A stretch of 64,000 nt of DNA from NCBI GenBank assembly GCA_937891165.1, contig CALAEX010000100.1:16731-80730 (forward strand), in the 5' to 3' direction. Shown piece after piece: positions 8,596 to 17,374 of this stretch. Below the pieces are notes generated by a model that worked only from the letters and a program-made list of their open reading frames with translations, searched no databases and was not told the DNA's origin. Both the position numbers and the translations under genes were made by a program. Source of the DNA: an uncultured Lachnospiraceae bacterium. Its GTDB lineage: Bacteria > Bacillota > Clostridia > Lachnospirales > Lachnospiraceae. The number at the start of each line of letters is the position of its first letter. Position 1 is the first letter of the stretch.

Positions 8596-10506
8596 ATGAA
8601 CAGACCAATCCCTAAGGACAGAGCTATGCTTTTAGATGTCCAATATGTAAAGGAGAATTATAAAGAAGGTATTCCAGATGTATTATATTTGGTTTGGAAA
8701 GATTTAGACAGCTTAGAAAAACACGTTACTACAATTCCAAACCCACCAGTGGATATCTACTTTGAAAAACCTGAATATCGAAACACACATCTTGATGATT
8801 GTGGTGTTCCATATAGTTTAAATTATCAATATCTTGATCGAGTTTTTAAAGTACAAACTCCATATAAAGATATTATTAAGACTATCGTAAATGACGGTGG
8901 TGATGGGCTCAAAGCACAATATGCGGATATGTGTAAAACTCGAAGATTTCGAGAAATGAGTGAGTTCTTAAAATACCCTTTCGTATATGGTGCAGATTTA
9001 GATGTGAAAGCACTATATCGTTATAAGTGGATTAAAAACTATGATAATAATCTATCTAAGCCAATTTCAAAAGCCTTCATGGATATAGAAACAGATTTCT
9101 TGGATGTAGAAGGTGTGGCTGACCCAAATACTTGTCCTATAGATTTAGTAACACTTGTGGATAATGACGAAAATAAGTGTTATACATTTGCTTTAGTTGG
9201 TCGTGAATATGAACCAAGAGATACTAGTAGAATGTCACAATCGGAACGCGATAAAGAATTATATAGAAGAGAACTTCATGCTAGTAGATTAGGACAAGAA
9301 ATTGAACTGATTGAAAATCAGGATAAAATGAAAAAAGAACTCCATGAAATGTTTGATGATGTTTATGGAGTGTTAGATTATAAATTCTTCTTTTATAAAG
9401 ATGAAAAGAAGATGTTAACTCATATCTTTGAGTTAATTAATAAACGAAAGTTTGATTTTGTTACGTTTTGGAACTTCGAATTTGACGTAAATTATATTTT
9501 TCAAAGAGCAAAAGTGTTAGGAATAGATCCAAGAGATTTATTCTGTCATAAAGATTTTCCAGTAAGGGAATGCTATTTTAAAAAAGATAATTTTCATTTC
9601 GATATTAAATCCAAAACGGACTATTTTTATACAACCAGTTATACAAATTATACTTGTCAGATGAGAACTTATGCTGCAATTCGAAAAGGACGTTCTGAAG
9701 TTCGTTCCTTTTCGCTTAATTATATTGGTAAACAGGTTGTAGGAGATGCAAAAATAGACTACGGTGAAGAAGGAAGTATTAAATATTTCCCATATAAGAA
9801 TTATTGGAAATATTTCATTTATAATATTAAGGACGTATTATTGCAAAAAGGAATTGAGAAGAATACACAAGATTTGGAAAATTACTATGTAACTTCATAC
9901 CAAAATATCACTCCTTATGATTCTTGCTTTAAACAAACCGTAAAACTTAGAAACTACCAATACTTGGATTATTTAAGTAATGGTATGGTTCCTGGTGAAA
10001 ACATTAACGTTACTCCATATGGAAGTAATGAAGAACCAGATGACGAAGATGACGATGATGATAGTGTAAGTGGAAAACGTAAAGTTGGATTTGAAGGGGC
10101 ATTAGTAGGAGATCCAAGATTGAATCTTCCTACAGGAATGGCTTTATATGGAAATAAGAAATCGAATAACATTTTCCAATATGCAATCGATATGGACATG
10201 TCGAGTTTTTATCCAAGTACAATCTTCGCAATGAATATTGACCCGTCAGCATTACATTTCAAAACGATATTAGATGCTGGTCAATTTGATATTCTTGGTG
10301 GTGATAAGAAGATTAATACTATAACACATCTGAGAACGCTTCCAAAAGAAGCATCTGATTTTCATGATGATGTTGCTAAGGAAGCTATGGATAATTTCCA
10401 AACTAGAAATTATATGTCTACAGGACATAAATGGTTCAATTTACCACCAATCGAAAAATTGTATAAAAAAGCTTGTAAGAAATTAGGAGGACCTAACGTT
10501 GCCTAG
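8596..10506 (+). CDS. Split family-B DNA polymerase, N-terminal half: exonuclease plus motif A
   Basis: I chose ATG 8596 because AGAAAGGA lies about 10 nt before it; an upstream in-frame ATG at 8572 lacks a site. 3'-5' exonuclease motifs are visible: Exo I FMDIETDF (residues 162-169), Exo II NFEFD (293-297) and Exo III YNIKD (409-413). An acidic loop follows (EEPDDEDDDDD, about 479-489). Polymerase motif A is DMDMSSFYPS (533-542). The protein ends 94 residues later without motifs B or C. Those are encoded at 49891-52478 on the other strand. Split T4-type polymerases are known in Aeromonas phages, but there the halves are neighbours. No intein sequence is seen at the C-terminus. Confidence 0.9.
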   Translation: MNRPIPKDRAMLLDVQYVKENYKEGIPDVLYLVWKDLDSLEKHVTTIPNPPVDIYFEKPEYRNTHLDDCGVPYSLNYQYLDRVFKVQTPYKDIIKTIVNDGGDGLKAQYADMCKTRRFREMSEFLKYPFVYGADLDVKALYRYKWIKNYDNNLSKPISKAFMDIETDFLDVEGVADPNTCPIDLVTLVDNDENKCYTFALVGREYEPRDTSRMSQSERDKELYRRELHASRLGQEIELIENQDKMKKELHEMFDDVYGVLDYKFFFYKDEKKMLTHIFELINKRKFDFVTFWNFEFDVNYIFQRAKVLGIDPRDLFCHKDFPVRECYFKKDNFHFDIKSKTDYFYTTSYTNYTCQMRTYAAIRKGRSEVRSFSLNYIGKQVVGDAKIDYGEEGSIKYFPYKNYWKYFIYNIKDVLLQKGIEKNTQDLENYYVTSYQNITPYDSCFKQTVKLRNYQYLDYLSNGMVPGENINVTPYGSNEEPDDEDDDDDSVSGKRKVGFEGALVGDPRLNLPTGMALYGNKKSNNIFQYAIDMDMSSFYPSTIFAMNIDPSALHFKTILDAGQFDILGGDKKINTITHLRTLPKEASDFHDDVAKEAMDNFQTRNYMSTGHKWFNLPPIEKLYKKACKKLGGPNVA

Positions 10507-11302
10507 TATACCAGATTTAATACAAGATATAGAAAAACGAATGGTTGCTTTGGGTTATGAAGATTTTGAAGAACTTTATAGTCCAGACCATGATGCTAAA
10601 TCTTTAGCAGTTCTTAAAAGAAGGCTTATGAATGAAGCTAGAGAAATGAGAGAACTGAAAAAGAAGAAATCGAGAATTCCAAAAGGTTTAAAAGATATCT
10701 TAAGTAAGTTGAGTAAGATATATAAACATGACCTTTATATCTATAATGCCAGATTTATTATTCCAGGAAATACATCTCAGGAATCATTAAAAGGACGATT
10801 TATCGTTACTATGAAAGATGATTATGTAGAATTTATAGAAATGATTTGCCCTCGGGATACTATGATTTATATCGAAGATATTTCGAAATTAAAGAAACTA
10901 ATAGATGTTTTTCCTACAAAGGCGGAAGCTATATATCCAAATGGTTTAGAAACCAAAATTATCCAGATAGAGACAAATCGTTTGGAATCCTTAAAAGAAA
11001 AAATGAATGAAGAACTTGAATATATTAAGATCGATACAGAGCATTTTATTCCGTTAGTTATTAATGATGAAAATGACCCTGAAATTATTACTCTTAAAAA
11101 GAAGTTCGATATTCAATTTAAAGAATATCCAAATATAGAAGCCAATATTCAGTTATTTCCACTATATACAGAAAAAGAAAAACCATTTATAGAATTTATG
11201 TCAGATTTCTATAATCAAAATAGTGGAATTACTTTATATTATGCAAGATTTCATATGAGTCATACTTTTTTTGACACATATTTTAAAATTTTGTATTTTT
11301 AG
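10499..11302 (+). CDS. Unknown protein overlapping the polymerase gene, 267 aa, TTG start
   Basis: The TTG start overlaps the end of the polymerase N-half by 8 nt and has a strong AGGAGG 8 nt upstream, so translation is probably coupled. Charged helices fill the first 90 residues. The rest looks mixed alpha-beta. Its place directly behind the polymerase suggests a replication partner, but no clamp or other motif is recognised. Confidence 0.7.
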   Translation: MPSIPDLIQDIEKRMVALGYEDFEELYSPDHDAKSLAVLKRRLMNEAREMRELKKKKSRIPKGLKDILSKLSKIYKHDLYIYNARFIIPGNTSQESLKGRFIVTMKDDYVEFIEMICPRDTMIYIEDISKLKKLIDVFPTKAEAIYPNGLETKIIQIETNRLESLKEKMNEELEYIKIDTEHFIPLVINDENDPEIITLKKKFDIQFKEYPNIEANIQLFPLYTEKEKPFIEFMSDFYNQNSGITLYYARFHMSHTFFDTYFKILYF

Positions 11303-11313
11303 GAGAAATTATA

Positions 11314-11982
11314 ATGAAGTATTATAGACTTAGTATTCATAGAGTACTAACCAAACAAAAGAAAGAAATTAAAAAGATACTGGGATTTATTCCAGTATTT
11401 TGTACTAAAACATACGATGAGCCCATTACTATAATGACAGATATCATTATATTTGATGATTGGGCTCTTAATAGTAGTTATGTAAAAAATCTAATTGATG
11501 TGGCTATTACTAGATATTTAGATGATATGAATATTCCAATAGAAGAACATCCAAGAGTGAGAGATTTAGAGATTGGCTATGATAATATCCAGTTTGATCA
11601 TCATGAAATTTTATTTGAAGAAATTGATCCGTTATTAATATATGAATCAAACATACTTCAGATATATAATCAAATAAATACATGGGGTGAGGAAGTTATC
11701 TGTCCTTTATATGATTCAAGTGTACAATCTTTAGATTTTTTAAAATCAGGTAAACCATTTAATTTTGTTAGTGGGTCTAATTTAGATCCAGATGATGGAA
11801 AGGTTATTTTATGGATGGAGGAAGCCGAGGTTTGTGGAACTGGATATTATATAAAAAGCAATATCAGAAATGTTATTTTTGATACTATGGAGCCAAGACA
11901 ATTGTTGCCACATATATTAATTGATGAAGAAATGATGGAAAGGATAAAGAAAATAAATGAACGAGAAAGTATTAGAAGTTAG
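11314..11982 (+). CDS. Unknown phage protein, 222 aa
   Basis: ATG after TAGGAGAA, 11 nt behind the preceding stop. Acidic and soluble-looking. It shows the general size and tone of the roughly 220-270 residue unknowns found throughout the window. No motif recognised. Confidence 0.65.
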   Translation: MKYYRLSIHRVLTKQKKEIKKILGFIPVFCTKTYDEPITIMTDIIIFDDWALNSSYVKNLIDVAITRYLDDMNIPIEEHPRVRDLEIGYDNIQFDHHEILFEEIDPLLIYESNILQIYNQINTWGEEVICPLYDSSVQSLDFLKSGKPFNFVSGSNLDPDDGKVILWMEEAEVCGTGYYIKSNIRNVIFDTMEPRQLLPHILIDEEMMERIKKINERESIRS

Positions 11983-12415
11983 TTTAGAAAACTCATTAGC
12001 TGATAAATTAGCGGATATCGCTATTGCAGAAATGAGTGATGATGAAATTAAAAATATTACAAAACAGTGTCTTGATAAATTAGATACTTGGAGAAATGAT
12101 AAAAATCTATGGAATCGTAAAGTGACAAAAGTAGAAGAAGAAATATTAAGACGATTCTATTATAAAGTTGGTGAAAGAGTAAATAAACTTCTTGAAGAGG
12201 ATGAAGAATTTACAGCTACTGTTGATATGGAAGCAAGACGTATTATACGAATTTCCAGAGAAGCGGCTGAAAAATATATGGTGGAAGCTATGGCTCGTAG
12301 AATGTGCTTACAATACTCAGATTTTGATGGTCAAAAACAAAAAATGGATATGGGTGTGATTTGTAATGAACTACTATCAAATCATATGCAACATTTGCAT
12401 AGTGTGCCTTATTAG
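11957..12415 (+). CDS. Unknown helical protein, 152 aa
   Basis: Starts inside the end of the 11314 gene (26-nt overlap) with GGAAAGGA before the ATG. It is rich in glutamate, lysine and arginine and predicted almost entirely helical. No family recognised. Part of the operon that runs from the polymerase N-half to the HD hydrolase. Confidence 0.65.
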   Translation: MNEKVLEVSLENSLADKLADIAIAEMSDDEIKNITKQCLDKLDTWRNDKNLWNRKVTKVEEEILRRFYYKVGERVNKLLEEDEEFTATVDMEARRIIRISREAAEKYMVEAMARRMCLQYSDFDGQKQKMDMGVICNELLSNHMQHLHSVPY

Positions 12416-12429
12416 AAAGGATTAAGATT

Positions 12430-12897
12430 ATGATAACCGAAGAGTCAGTAACCAATTTATTAGAATTTATGAGAGCAAATCAAATACCAACTGATGAAGT
12501 GAGGCATTATAAGAGAGTAATGACCTACGCTTATCAGAATTTTAGGATGTATAAATATCCATTAAAAATCAATGAGCATTATATTTCTTTTGTTGCATTA
12601 GCACATGACTTAATAGAAGATGGTTATGCTACCATTGATGAGTTAATGACTTTAGTTGAGAAAACTGAAGAAAATGGTGTTTTTATTACCAGTATAATAC
12701 TGGACTTAGATTTATTAACACATAATAAATCAGATAACTATCTTGAGTATATTGCTCGTATAAGAAAAAATAGTTTTGTATCTCCATCGGCATATCTTGT
12801 AAAGTTGGCAGATATTAAAGACCATTTAAGTCAGTCTAGTACATTAACAGAAAAATTAAAAGATAAGTATGTAAAAGCATTAGCAGTGCTTTTATAA
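12430..12897 (+). CDS. SpoT/MESH1-like HD hydrolase
   Basis: 155 residues. It carries the HDxxED signature of RelA/SpoT-type hydrolases, AHDLIEDG (H59, D60, E63, D64), and the distal VKLADIKDHL segment (about 122-131), preceded by LTHNKSDNYLEYIARI. In that family these residues bind a metal and remove pyrophosphate from (p)ppGpp or related nucleotides. There is no synthetase domain, so it is a stand-alone hydrolase that could blunt the host alarmone response. Substrate is inferred. Last gene of its operon, followed by a strong terminator. Confidence 0.75.
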   Translation: MITEESVTNLLEFMRANQIPTDEVRHYKRVMTYAYQNFRMYKYPLKINEHYISFVALAHDLIEDGYATIDELMTLVEKTEENGVFITSIILDLDLLTHNKSDNYLEYIARIRKNSFVSPSAYLVKLADIKDHLSQSSTLTEKLKDKYVKALAVLL

Positions 12898-12902
12898 AAG
12901 AT

Positions 12903-12933
12903 ATACCACTACATGGATTTTCCATGTAGTGGT
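12903..12933 (+). terminator. Terminator, copy 1 of a repeated hairpin
   Basis: CCACTACATGGA pairs with TCCATGTAGTGG and is followed by a T-rich run. Nearly the same hairpin recurs at 13797 and 15648. Confidence 0.7.
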
Positions 12934-12999
12934 ATTTTTACCAAAAAAAACAAAAATATAATATCAAAGTAAACTGATAACGAGAAAGGATAAATATAA

Positions 13000-13788
13000 A
13001 TGGCTACTTATGTAGAATTACTTGACATTGTGTTAGAAGCATCTCATGGGAAATTAAAATATGACTTTCGATCTGGGTTTGATATAGATTCCGGTCATGC
13101 TGTGAAAATAATATATTCTCTGAATAATATTAAAGTTGATGATATTGGAGAAGGGTATCAAAAGTCGAAACGAAATACAAAAACTAAAGAAGAAAATATA
13201 AATGATATACAGAAAAATATTTCTAAAAAAGGAAATATGGATCATGTTTCTCACGGTCAAAAAATTCTTGCGATTGTTGATAGGGTAACTGGTAAAAAGC
13301 TACAGTCAGCTAACGTTATTGGACCATATGCGCCATCTGTAGATTCTGGTAGTTTAAAATTAAGAAATAGTGTAAAAGAATACTATGATTCCAAAGATAA
13401 GGATTTTAAAAATAGATATATTCAATCTTTAAAAGTTGGCGATGTCGATAATAGTAAATCATTTAAAACCACACATTGGTGTAAGAAAGATACTAGCGAA
13501 AAGAAGTTACGAAATGGTAATGTCTATAAAGCAGATAATTCCAATATGAGACGTCAGTCTATGGAATCTTTAAAGTATGGAAGAGGTTCGAAACTGAATG
13601 ATATTAAACCATCATTTATAGTAGGATCAGAACCAACTTATAACCACCCATCAAAAAGAGACATAAAAAGAAATCCAAATGCATATTTAAAAGAATCAGT
13701 AGACTTCATCAAACTTGATATTTATGAATCGTGGTATTCAGGAGAAATCTCTTTAGAAGAACGTGATTTATTATTACAAAATTTTTAA
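13000..13788 (+). CDS. Tagged unknown protein A, 262 aa, paralogue of the 13831 gene
   Basis: ATG after AGAAAGGA. It starts MATYVELLDIVLEASHGKLK and ends with an ESVDFIKLDIYESWYSGEIS-type tail. These ends recur, in varied form, in the 13831, 34548, 36070, 36876 and 38486 genes. The centre, with GNMDHVSHGQKILAIVDRVT and a basic region, is shared only with the 13831 gene. No catalytic family recognised. The shared ends suggest a common sorting or processing signal, perhaps for packaging inside the head; LEAS may be a protease site. That is inference. Confidence 0.75.
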   Translation: MATYVELLDIVLEASHGKLKYDFRSGFDIDSGHAVKIIYSLNNIKVDDIGEGYQKSKRNTKTKEENINDIQKNISKKGNMDHVSHGQKILAIVDRVTGKKLQSANVIGPYAPSVDSGSLKLRNSVKEYYDSKDKDFKNRYIQSLKVGDVDNSKSFKTTHWCKKDTSEKKLRNGNVYKADNSNMRRQSMESLKYGRGSKLNDIKPSFIVGSEPTYNHPSKRDIKRNPNAYLKESVDFIKLDIYESWYSGEISLEERDLLLQNF

Positions 13789-13796
13789 AATATAAA

Positions 13797-13826
13797 ACCA
13801 CTACATGGAAAATCCATGTAGTGGTA
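13797..13826. terminator. Bidirectional terminator, copy 2
   Basis: CCACTACATGGA pairs with TCCATGTAGTGG between the convergent paralogues at 13000 and 13831. Confidence 0.7.
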
Positions 13827-13830
13827 ATTA

Positions 13831-14727
13831 TTATAATTGACCTATCAATAAATCTCTTTCTTCTGATGTGATATCATTATTATACCACGATTCATAAATA
13901 GATAATTTCAAGTCATCAGCTGATTCAAATAAATTGATTCCAAGACCTTTCATTAAATTATTTAATTGAGATTTGTGAGAATCTCTTTCTTTCTTTTCTT
14001 TCTCGATAGCATTATATCTTTCTTTATTTTGTTTTTTATCTTTTTTAGAAGGGTGGTTATACAGTGCTGGTTGACCGGGCATATATGTACCACGAAGGTC
14101 ATTTGCTTTAGCACCACGACCATATTTTAAAGATTCACCCTCAGTTCTACGTGGAATAGTTTCATCGTTTTTAACTTCACGAACTTTCCCATCTACGGTA
14201 CGTTTTGTGGTTGATGTGTCATGATTCATCCATTTTGTGGTTTTGAATGTAGAAGAATTGTCCACAGCCCCAGCTTTAATGGATTTTACATATTTCTTTT
14301 TAAGTTCTCCACCATTAGCATTATATGCTTTATGAAGTCTATCTACATTTAATTCCATATTAGAGTGACCACTTCTGCTCTGGTTAACATAGTCACAATG
14401 TGGTCCAACGATATTTGCACTATCAAGTTTCTTCCCAGTAACTCTATCTATAATAGTAAGGATTTTTTGACCATGTGATTTATGGTCCATGTTCCCTTTC
14501 TTAGCTATATTTTTCTGAATATCTGAAACGACTTTTTCTTTACTATCTTTGGTTTTGGATGCATTCATATAACCATCACCAATGTCATCCACTTTAACCC
14601 CAGCTAAGTCATATACTATTTTTAACGCATGACCTGTGTCATAATCAAAAGCTGCCCTGAAATCATATTTTAATTTACCATGAGAAGCTTCTAAAACAAG
14701 ATCTACTATTTCTGCATAAGTACTCAT
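13831..14727 (-). CDS. Tagged unknown protein B, paralogue of the 13000 gene
   Basis: ATG at 14727 is preferred because GAGGTG lies 7 nt upstream; GTG 14736 is also in frame. About 298 residues. The N-terminus (STYAEIVDLVLEASHGKLKY), the centre (GNMDHKSHGQKILTIIDRVT) and the tail (LSIYESWYNNDITSEERDLL) align along their length with the convergent 13000 gene. It differs by insertions in the polar, lysine-rich region before the tail. Inverted duplication followed by divergence is the simplest explanation. Function unknown. Confidence 0.75.
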   Translation of the reverse strand: MSTYAEIVDLVLEASHGKLKYDFRAAFDYDTGHALKIVYDLAGVKVDDIGDGYMNASKTKDSKEKVVSDIQKNIAKKGNMDHKSHGQKILTIIDRVTGKKLDSANIVGPHCDYVNQSRSGHSNMELNVDRLHKAYNANGGELKKKYVKSIKAGAVDNSSTFKTTKWMNHDTSTTKRTVDGKVREVKNDETIPRRTEGESLKYGRGAKANDLRGTYMPGQPALYNHPSKKDKKQNKERYNAIEKEKKERDSHKSQLNNLMKGLGINLFESADDLKLSIYESWYNNDITSEERDLLIGQL

Positions 14728-14797
14728 AATTGGCACCTCGTAAATTATTATTTTGGATTATTTTATTGTCCCATAGTATTATCGAATATTTTAGAAA

Positions 14798-14806
14798 TAT
14801 ATTATT
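14798..14806 (+). promoter_or_regulatory. Class A promoter-like motif TATATTATT
   Basis: Located 44 nt upstream of the ATG of the PARG-like gene and followed by TTTGCGAA, like other members of the set. Confidence 0.5.
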
Positions 14807-14841
14807 TTTGCGAAATAAAACACAAATGGAGGTATTTGTAT

Positions 14842-15642
14842 ATGGAAAAATTTAATACTGAAACTATAAAGAAAGCTATGAAAGCTGCAGAACATATCGA
14901 ATTTATTAATGAGAGTTATTATGAAGAAATTGAATATAGTAAAGAACATACAACTGAATATGATGAAATGGATTGCATAGTACGACTTATAGAATTTGAT
15001 AAAAGGGTAAATATTGATACTAGTAGGGTAAGACTTTTACCATGGAAGACAATCATTGCGTTGATAGAAACTTCCATGTGGTCGAAAGACGATGATAAAA
15101 TTTGTATATTAAATTTTGCAGATTTTAAAATTCCAGGTGGAAATTTCTTAAGCGGTGCTTATGCTCAAGAAGAATATCTATGTCATCACAGTACATTACA
15201 TCCGGTATTGGAATCAAAAAAAGAATATTATGAGTATAATAACGAAAATGTATTACATGATTTATATGTGGATCGTTGTTTATATTCTGAAGATATTATA
15301 TTCTTTGACGAAAAACGAACAACGGACATTACAGCTGATGTAATTACTATGGCTGCACCATATGCTTTAAAATGTCAAAATCATTACTCTAAGAAAGAAA
15401 TAGATTCGGTGATGGAGGGTAGAATAAAAGAAATACTAGCAATATGTGAAGAAAAGAAAGTAACTAAATTGATACTAGGAGCTTTTGGTTGTGGAGTATT
15501 TGGGAATGACCCATTAATGACAGCAAAAGCATTCAAGAAAGCGATAAGTAAAACAAATATTAAAGAATGTATCTTTGCAATACCAGATAATGATGAAACT
15601 GGTAATTATGAAGTATTCTTTAATGTGTTGACGAATGAATAA
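14842..15642 (+). CDS. Bacterial PARG-like hydrolase (macro-domain, TIGR02452/DUF2263 type)
   Basis: 266 residues from ATG 14842 (GGAGG 9 nt upstream). The block NFADFKIPGGNFLSGAYAQE followed by EYLCHHS (residues 92-117) matches the bacterial poly(ADP-ribose) glycohydrolase signature, GGG-x(6-8)-QEE, with the third G replaced by N and the catalytic QEE intact at 109-111. The later LILGAFGCGVFGNDP segment is the typical ligand-binding loop. In that family the enzyme removes ADP-ribose from macromolecules. In a phage it could reverse ADP-ribosylation-based defence or recycle ADP-ribose; both are inference. Confidence 0.8.
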   Translation: MEKFNTETIKKAMKAAEHIEFINESYYEEIEYSKEHTTEYDEMDCIVRLIEFDKRVNIDTSRVRLLPWKTIIALIETSMWSKDDDKICILNFADFKIPGGNFLSGAYAQEEYLCHHSTLHPVLESKKEYYEYNNENVLHDLYVDRCLYSEDIIFFDEKRTTDITADVITMAAPYALKCQNHYSKKEIDSVMEGRIKEILAICEEKKVTKLILGAFGCGVFGNDPLMTAKAFKKAISKTNIKECIFAIPDNDETGNYEVFFNVLTNE

Positions 15643-15647
15643 ATATA

Positions 15648-15679
15648 AAACCACTACATGGAAAATCCATGTAGTGGTA
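15648..15679. terminator. Bidirectional terminator, copy 3
   Basis: Same CCACTACATGGA/TCCATGTAGTGG hairpin as at 12903 and 13797, between converging genes. Confidence 0.7.
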
Positions 15680-15686
15680 ATTATTA

Positions 15687-15917
15687 TTATTCTTTTTTGG
15701 ATTTATCATCCACTTTATCTTTTACTGATTTTAATTTAGATCTAATATCATCAATCTGTTCATCAGCTTCTTCATCGGAAATAAAACCTCTAGTTTCTTT
15801 TTTCTTAACCTGCTCGATTCTATCTTCCAGTTCTTTCACTTTATCAGAGTTCTCATCTTTCTTTTCATCTTTAGATGCTTCCAACATCAAAGCATATAAT
15901 CTATCTAAACAACTCAT
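15687..15917 (-). CDS. Small coiled-coil protein, 76 aa
   Basis: ATG 15917 with GAGGTG 7 nt upstream. It begins MSCLDRLYALMLEASKDEKK, sharing the LEAS element with the tagged proteins at 13000 and 13831. The rest is a highly charged coiled coil. It may be another substrate of the same sorting or processing signal. Function unknown. Confidence 0.6.
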   Translation of the reverse strand: MSCLDRLYALMLEASKDEKKDENSDKVKELEDRIEQVKKKETRGFISDEEADEQIDDIRSKLKSVKDKVDDKSKKE

Positions 15918-15939
15918 GATTATCACCTCATATAATATT

Positions 15940-15951
15940 TTATAAATTTGT
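15940..15951 (-). promoter_or_regulatory. Class B promoter-like motif
   Basis: Reads ACAAATTTATAA on the minus strand, about 25 nt before the 15917 start. Confidence 0.45.
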
Positions 15952-15977
15952 TTTTATATAAGGTTGTGAATTATAGT

Positions 15978-16349
15978 TTAATCCAAGGATACCAGTGATA
16001 AACCCATACAAGATCTACTATTTACATTTACTGTGATGTAATCATTCGCTTTTATATTTTTAATGCTATACGTTACCATTTTGATAGAGCAATCGGTACC
16101 TCTAGCTATATAACTATAATCATGAAGTTGAGTTGACGTACCAGAATTTATAACAAGTGATGCTATTAAACTATCGGCATTTCCTATAATAGCAGATGCA
16201 GTAATAAAGCATATTACATTTGAATATGCTTTCGTGAATTTATATGTATAAGTATTTGTGTTTCCAACGTAATTTAGAATAGATGATCCTATTTTATTAA
16301 CAACGATACTATTATTACTCAAAGCATCTATTTTTTCATGTAAAGTCAT
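15978..16349 (-). CDS. Adhesin-like cassette protein 1, 123 aa
   Basis: ATG 16349 with AAAGGA about 11 nt upstream. The frame is also open upstream into the palindromic repeat, reading KLNSNVGKDSNG before the Met. The protein is rich in S, T, N and Y and looks like a small beta-sandwich of the kind found at phage fibre tips. The other cassettes at 33916, 39511, 39877 and 47915 lie behind the same repeat but have unrelated bodies. Role in attachment is inferred. Confidence 0.6.
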   Translation of the reverse strand: MTLHEKIDALSNNSIVVNKIGSSILNYVGNTNTYTYKFTKAYSNVICFITASAIIGNADSLIASLVINSGTSTQLHDYSYIARGTDCSIKMVTYSIKNIKANDYITVNVNSRSCMGLSLVSLD

Positions 16350-16372
16350 ACCATTTGAGTCCTTTCCGACGT

Positions 16373-16457
16373 TACTATTTAGCTTAATAAAAATTCTCTA
16401 TCTCCCGATAAATACCGAGAGATAGAGAAAATTAATTGTGCTAAATTCAATCCCCCC
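16373..16457 (-). repeat. Cassette-associated palindrome, copy 1
   Basis: About 85 nt, nearly identical to copies at 34385, 39758, 40296 and 48267. Inner stem TCTCTATCTC with its mirror; outer arms ATTTAGC and GCTAAAT. It lies directly before a cassette reading frame, and its last codons (K-L-N-S) are in frame with the cassette. Confidence 0.8.
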
Positions 16458-16489
16458 AAAAGTAACCGTAAAGTAGTTTCTCTCAATGA

Positions 16490-16500
16490 TATATAATTTT
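16490..16500 (+). promoter_or_regulatory. Variant class A promoter-like motif TATATAATTTT
   Basis: Followed by CGTGAATC. The same variant, TATATAATTTTCGTG, occurs at 44479; both precede a long leader ending in the same conserved box. Confidence 0.5.
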
Positions 16501-16635
16501 CGTGAATCAAAGTAAATAAAAACTAAATAACGTACGGTACAAAGTCAGAATAACTCCGTAGTGGACTTAGACTAGTCGAAAAGGTCAAATTTAATATTGT
16601 GGGTGGAGATAATATCAAGAGCCCAGGAGGTATAT
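16501..16635 (+). promoter_or_regulatory. Long 5' leader, possible cis-regulatory RNA (copy 1)
   Basis: The 3' part reads GGGTGGAGAT, then ATCAAGAGCCC, then GGAGGTA just before the start codon. The leader at 44491-44631 ends in the same three blocks although the genes differ. It includes helix-forming segments such as GGACTTAGACTAGTC. It matches no riboswitch I know. Confidence 0.5.
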
Positions 16636-16983
16636 ATGAAAAAAGTTTTATGGTTTTCACGACATGAGATGAGCGTGGAACAGAAAGCTGCGCTCGGCAA
16701 TAATATTGAAATTTTGCAGGTTAATAAAACAATTAACTCTGCAAGAGAACTCTCTTCTGAGATTGAAGAGTGTGACATCATTGCGATTGTTGCACCTATT
16801 GGTCTACAGGCAGAGTTTCTGAGACTGGCAGGAAATAAACCAGTTATCACAGCTGTATCAGACCGTGTATTCGTTAAGGCAGAAGACGGGACTGAAGATA
16901 AAGTTCAGTTCGTATTTAACCGCTGGGAGCGATTACTTAAGATAGAGGTTATTAAAGAAACCTTTATCCCAGAAGAAGCTTAA
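16636..16983 (+). CDS. Unknown protein with Rossmann-like pattern, 115 aa
   Basis: Starts at ATG 16636, 8 nt after GGAGG; a GTG at 16597 would extend it into the leader and is rejected. MKKVLWFSRHEMS opens a strand-helix pattern with CDIIAIVAPIGLQAEFLRLA in the middle, suggesting a small alpha-beta fold. No family recognised. Its leader is shared with the 44632 gene. Confidence 0.7.
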   Translation: MKKVLWFSRHEMSVEQKAALGNNIEILQVNKTINSARELSSEIEECDIIAIVAPIGLQAEFLRLAGNKPVITAVSDRVFVKAEDGTEDKVQFVFNRWERLLKIEVIKETFIPEEA

Positions 16984-16999
16984 GCTTCTTCTTTTTTTA
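16971..16999 (+). terminator. Terminator overlapping the stop codon
   Basis: AGAAGAAGCTTAAGCTTCTT followed by a long T run; the TAA stop sits in the middle of the palindrome. Confidence 0.7.
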
Positions 17000-17050
17000 A
17001 TTATTTATACAACTATTAAATTAAACGTATGAAAGGAGGTGAGTGATATA

Positions 17051-17338
17051 ATGGCTTATAGTGTATTGGAACTGACTAATCCAGATATCTTTTTAAATGC
17101 CTTTACAAAAGAAAATATTATTTCAGTTATGGTTTTATTATTGGTAGTGATTGTAACATTAATTTACCCAATTGACGACGGGTATGTTCGCGAAAAATCT
17201 ACAAATCATAATATGGAAGATATTATTGATTGTATGACAGTATCCAAAGGATATATCGGACGACGGTACGTGAAAGATATTACATATGTAAGGAAGCTAC
17301 ACTCACTGGTATATGCTCAGTCATTGCATCCCGTTTGA
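17051..17338 (+). CDS. Small membrane protein, 95 aa
   Basis: ATG 17051 behind AAAGGAGG; GTG 17039 is an alternative. A hydrophobic stretch VMVLLLVVIVTLIYP at about residues 27-41 forms one likely transmembrane helix. The C-terminal 50 residues are polar and probably cytoplasmic. No family recognised. Confidence 0.65.
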   Translation: MAYSVLELTNPDIFLNAFTKENIISVMVLLLVVIVTLIYPIDDGYVREKSTNHNMEDIIDCMTVSKGYIGRRYVKDITYVRKLHSLVYAQSLHPV

Positions 17339-17374
17339 GAAATCTTGGGGTTTAATATCTTAGCGGAATATTAT

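Noticed and set aside
10480..10506. Split intein at the polymerase break point
   Set aside because: Neither the end of the N-half (KKLGGPNVA) nor the start of the C-half (MKQPSLFLDL) shows intein blocks or the needed Cys/Ser junction residues.
10499..11302. Sliding clamp identity for the gene behind the polymerase N-half
   Set aside because: Position and length would fit, but no clamp-like internal repeats or motifs are visible, so no function is assigned.
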